DNA of 64,000 nt from Nannocystis pusilla. GTDB lineage: Bacteria > Myxococcota_A > Polyangia > Nannocystales > Nannocystaceae. The stretch is taken from positions 7,355,168 through 7,419,167 of the forward strand of contig NZ_JAPNKE010000002.1 in NCBI RefSeq assembly GCF_026626665.1, in the 5' to 3' direction. A program made the position numbers and the translations under genes. Positions 63,706-64,000 of this stretch are shown in pieces. How positions within the stretch are numbered: position 1 is the stretch's first letter; each line of letters opens with the position of its first letter. Under the pieces are notes generated by a model. That model saw only the letters and a program-made list of their open reading frames with translations. It ran no database searches and was not told the DNA's origin.

Positions 63706-64000
63706 CGCACCACCTCGCGCCCCGCGCCTGCGCCGACAATGATCATAGCTCCGGCGCGGCCCACGAGGCGCTGTCCTCTCATCGCCGGCGGACGGTACCA
63801 CAGCGGGCCCGCTCCCGGCCACCGGCGACCCCGCGCGCGACGCAACTCACGGTTGTGAGCGCCCGAGCCGCTCGGGGCCCCGCGAGGCGGAGCGCGCCCC
63901 GATCGCCTGGTCGCCCCGCGAGCTCGGCCGCTGTCGCCGCGCGCGTTCGTCCCGCTCGACCTCGTCCCCGCCGACAGCAGGCCGCGGCGGCCGCAGATCC
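63706..64000. other. Region upstream of proB
   Basis: 295 bp at the window edge. It should contain the proB promoter on the minus strand. No gene, no repeat unit and no clear promoter element was recognised; a neighbouring gene may begin beyond the window. Confidence 0.5.

Overview
The window comes from a very GC-rich bacterium, most likely a myxobacterium of the Nannocystis type. The evidence is a giant lipopeptide synthetase, many lipoproteins with Thr/Ser/Gly-rich linkers, a protein built of the myxobacterial 'CGDG...CDDGN' cysteine repeat, and a VgrG island. Many genes are broken by an apparent single-base loss, usually in a G/C run. They are annotated as one gene each with the break given; most breaks look like assembly errors, though this cannot be proved here.

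Region 1 (1-30559, all minus strand) is one tightly packed biosynthetic operon, with genes overlapping by 4-14 nt or spaced by a few bases. In transcription order it encodes a JmjC/cupin-type oxygenase, a HisC/CobD-like aminotransferase, a methyltransferase, a formyltransferase-like protein, an in-frame ArgG-ArgH fusion, a GHMP kinase resembling threonine kinase, an orphan 232-aa protein, a cysteine-synthase-like PLP enzyme, an ATP-grasp/argininosuccinate-lyase fusion, a threonine-aldolase-like enzyme, and a >5,870-residue NRPS that runs off the left edge. The NRPS starts with a fatty acyl-AMP ligase and ACP followed by five C-A modules, so the product should be a lipopeptide. The accessory genes look like a route to one or more unusual amino acids (diamino and/or guanidino, hydroxylated).

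Region 2 (30560-42571) holds a gene-poor spacer, an OmpA-like lipoprotein, an outer-membrane protein with a di-haem cytochrome, secreted lipoproteins, a DUF4198 protein, a fused phosphotransferase/P-loop kinase, and a cluster of lipase, small adaptor-like and LysM proteins next to vgrG. Region 3 (43009-47143) is the vgrG locus and a beta-propeller lipoprotein. Region 4 (47303-51575) is a Fur-box-controlled haem uptake operon (TonB receptor, HmuY, HmuS). Region 5 (51878-58428) has an osmoprotectant-type ABC transporter, two paralogous Cys-rich lipoproteins, a YjbR-like protein with a Lys/Ala tail, and an isoprenylcysteine-methyltransferase-like membrane protein. Region 6 (58536-63705) has a di-haem cytochrome c peroxidase-like lipoprotein, a 1.1-kb spacer, and proB-proA.

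The most unusual signal is a dispersed 14-nt-period repeat. It consists of a ten-base palindrome of consensus GGACATGTCC separated by four variable bases, in arrays of 2-7 units at more than 20 places. The arrays sit directly after stop codons, between convergent genes, across start codons, and inside coding sequences where the frame is kept. They fill the proB-proA junction. Almost all lie at 31-63 kb; the NRPS operon is nearly free of them.
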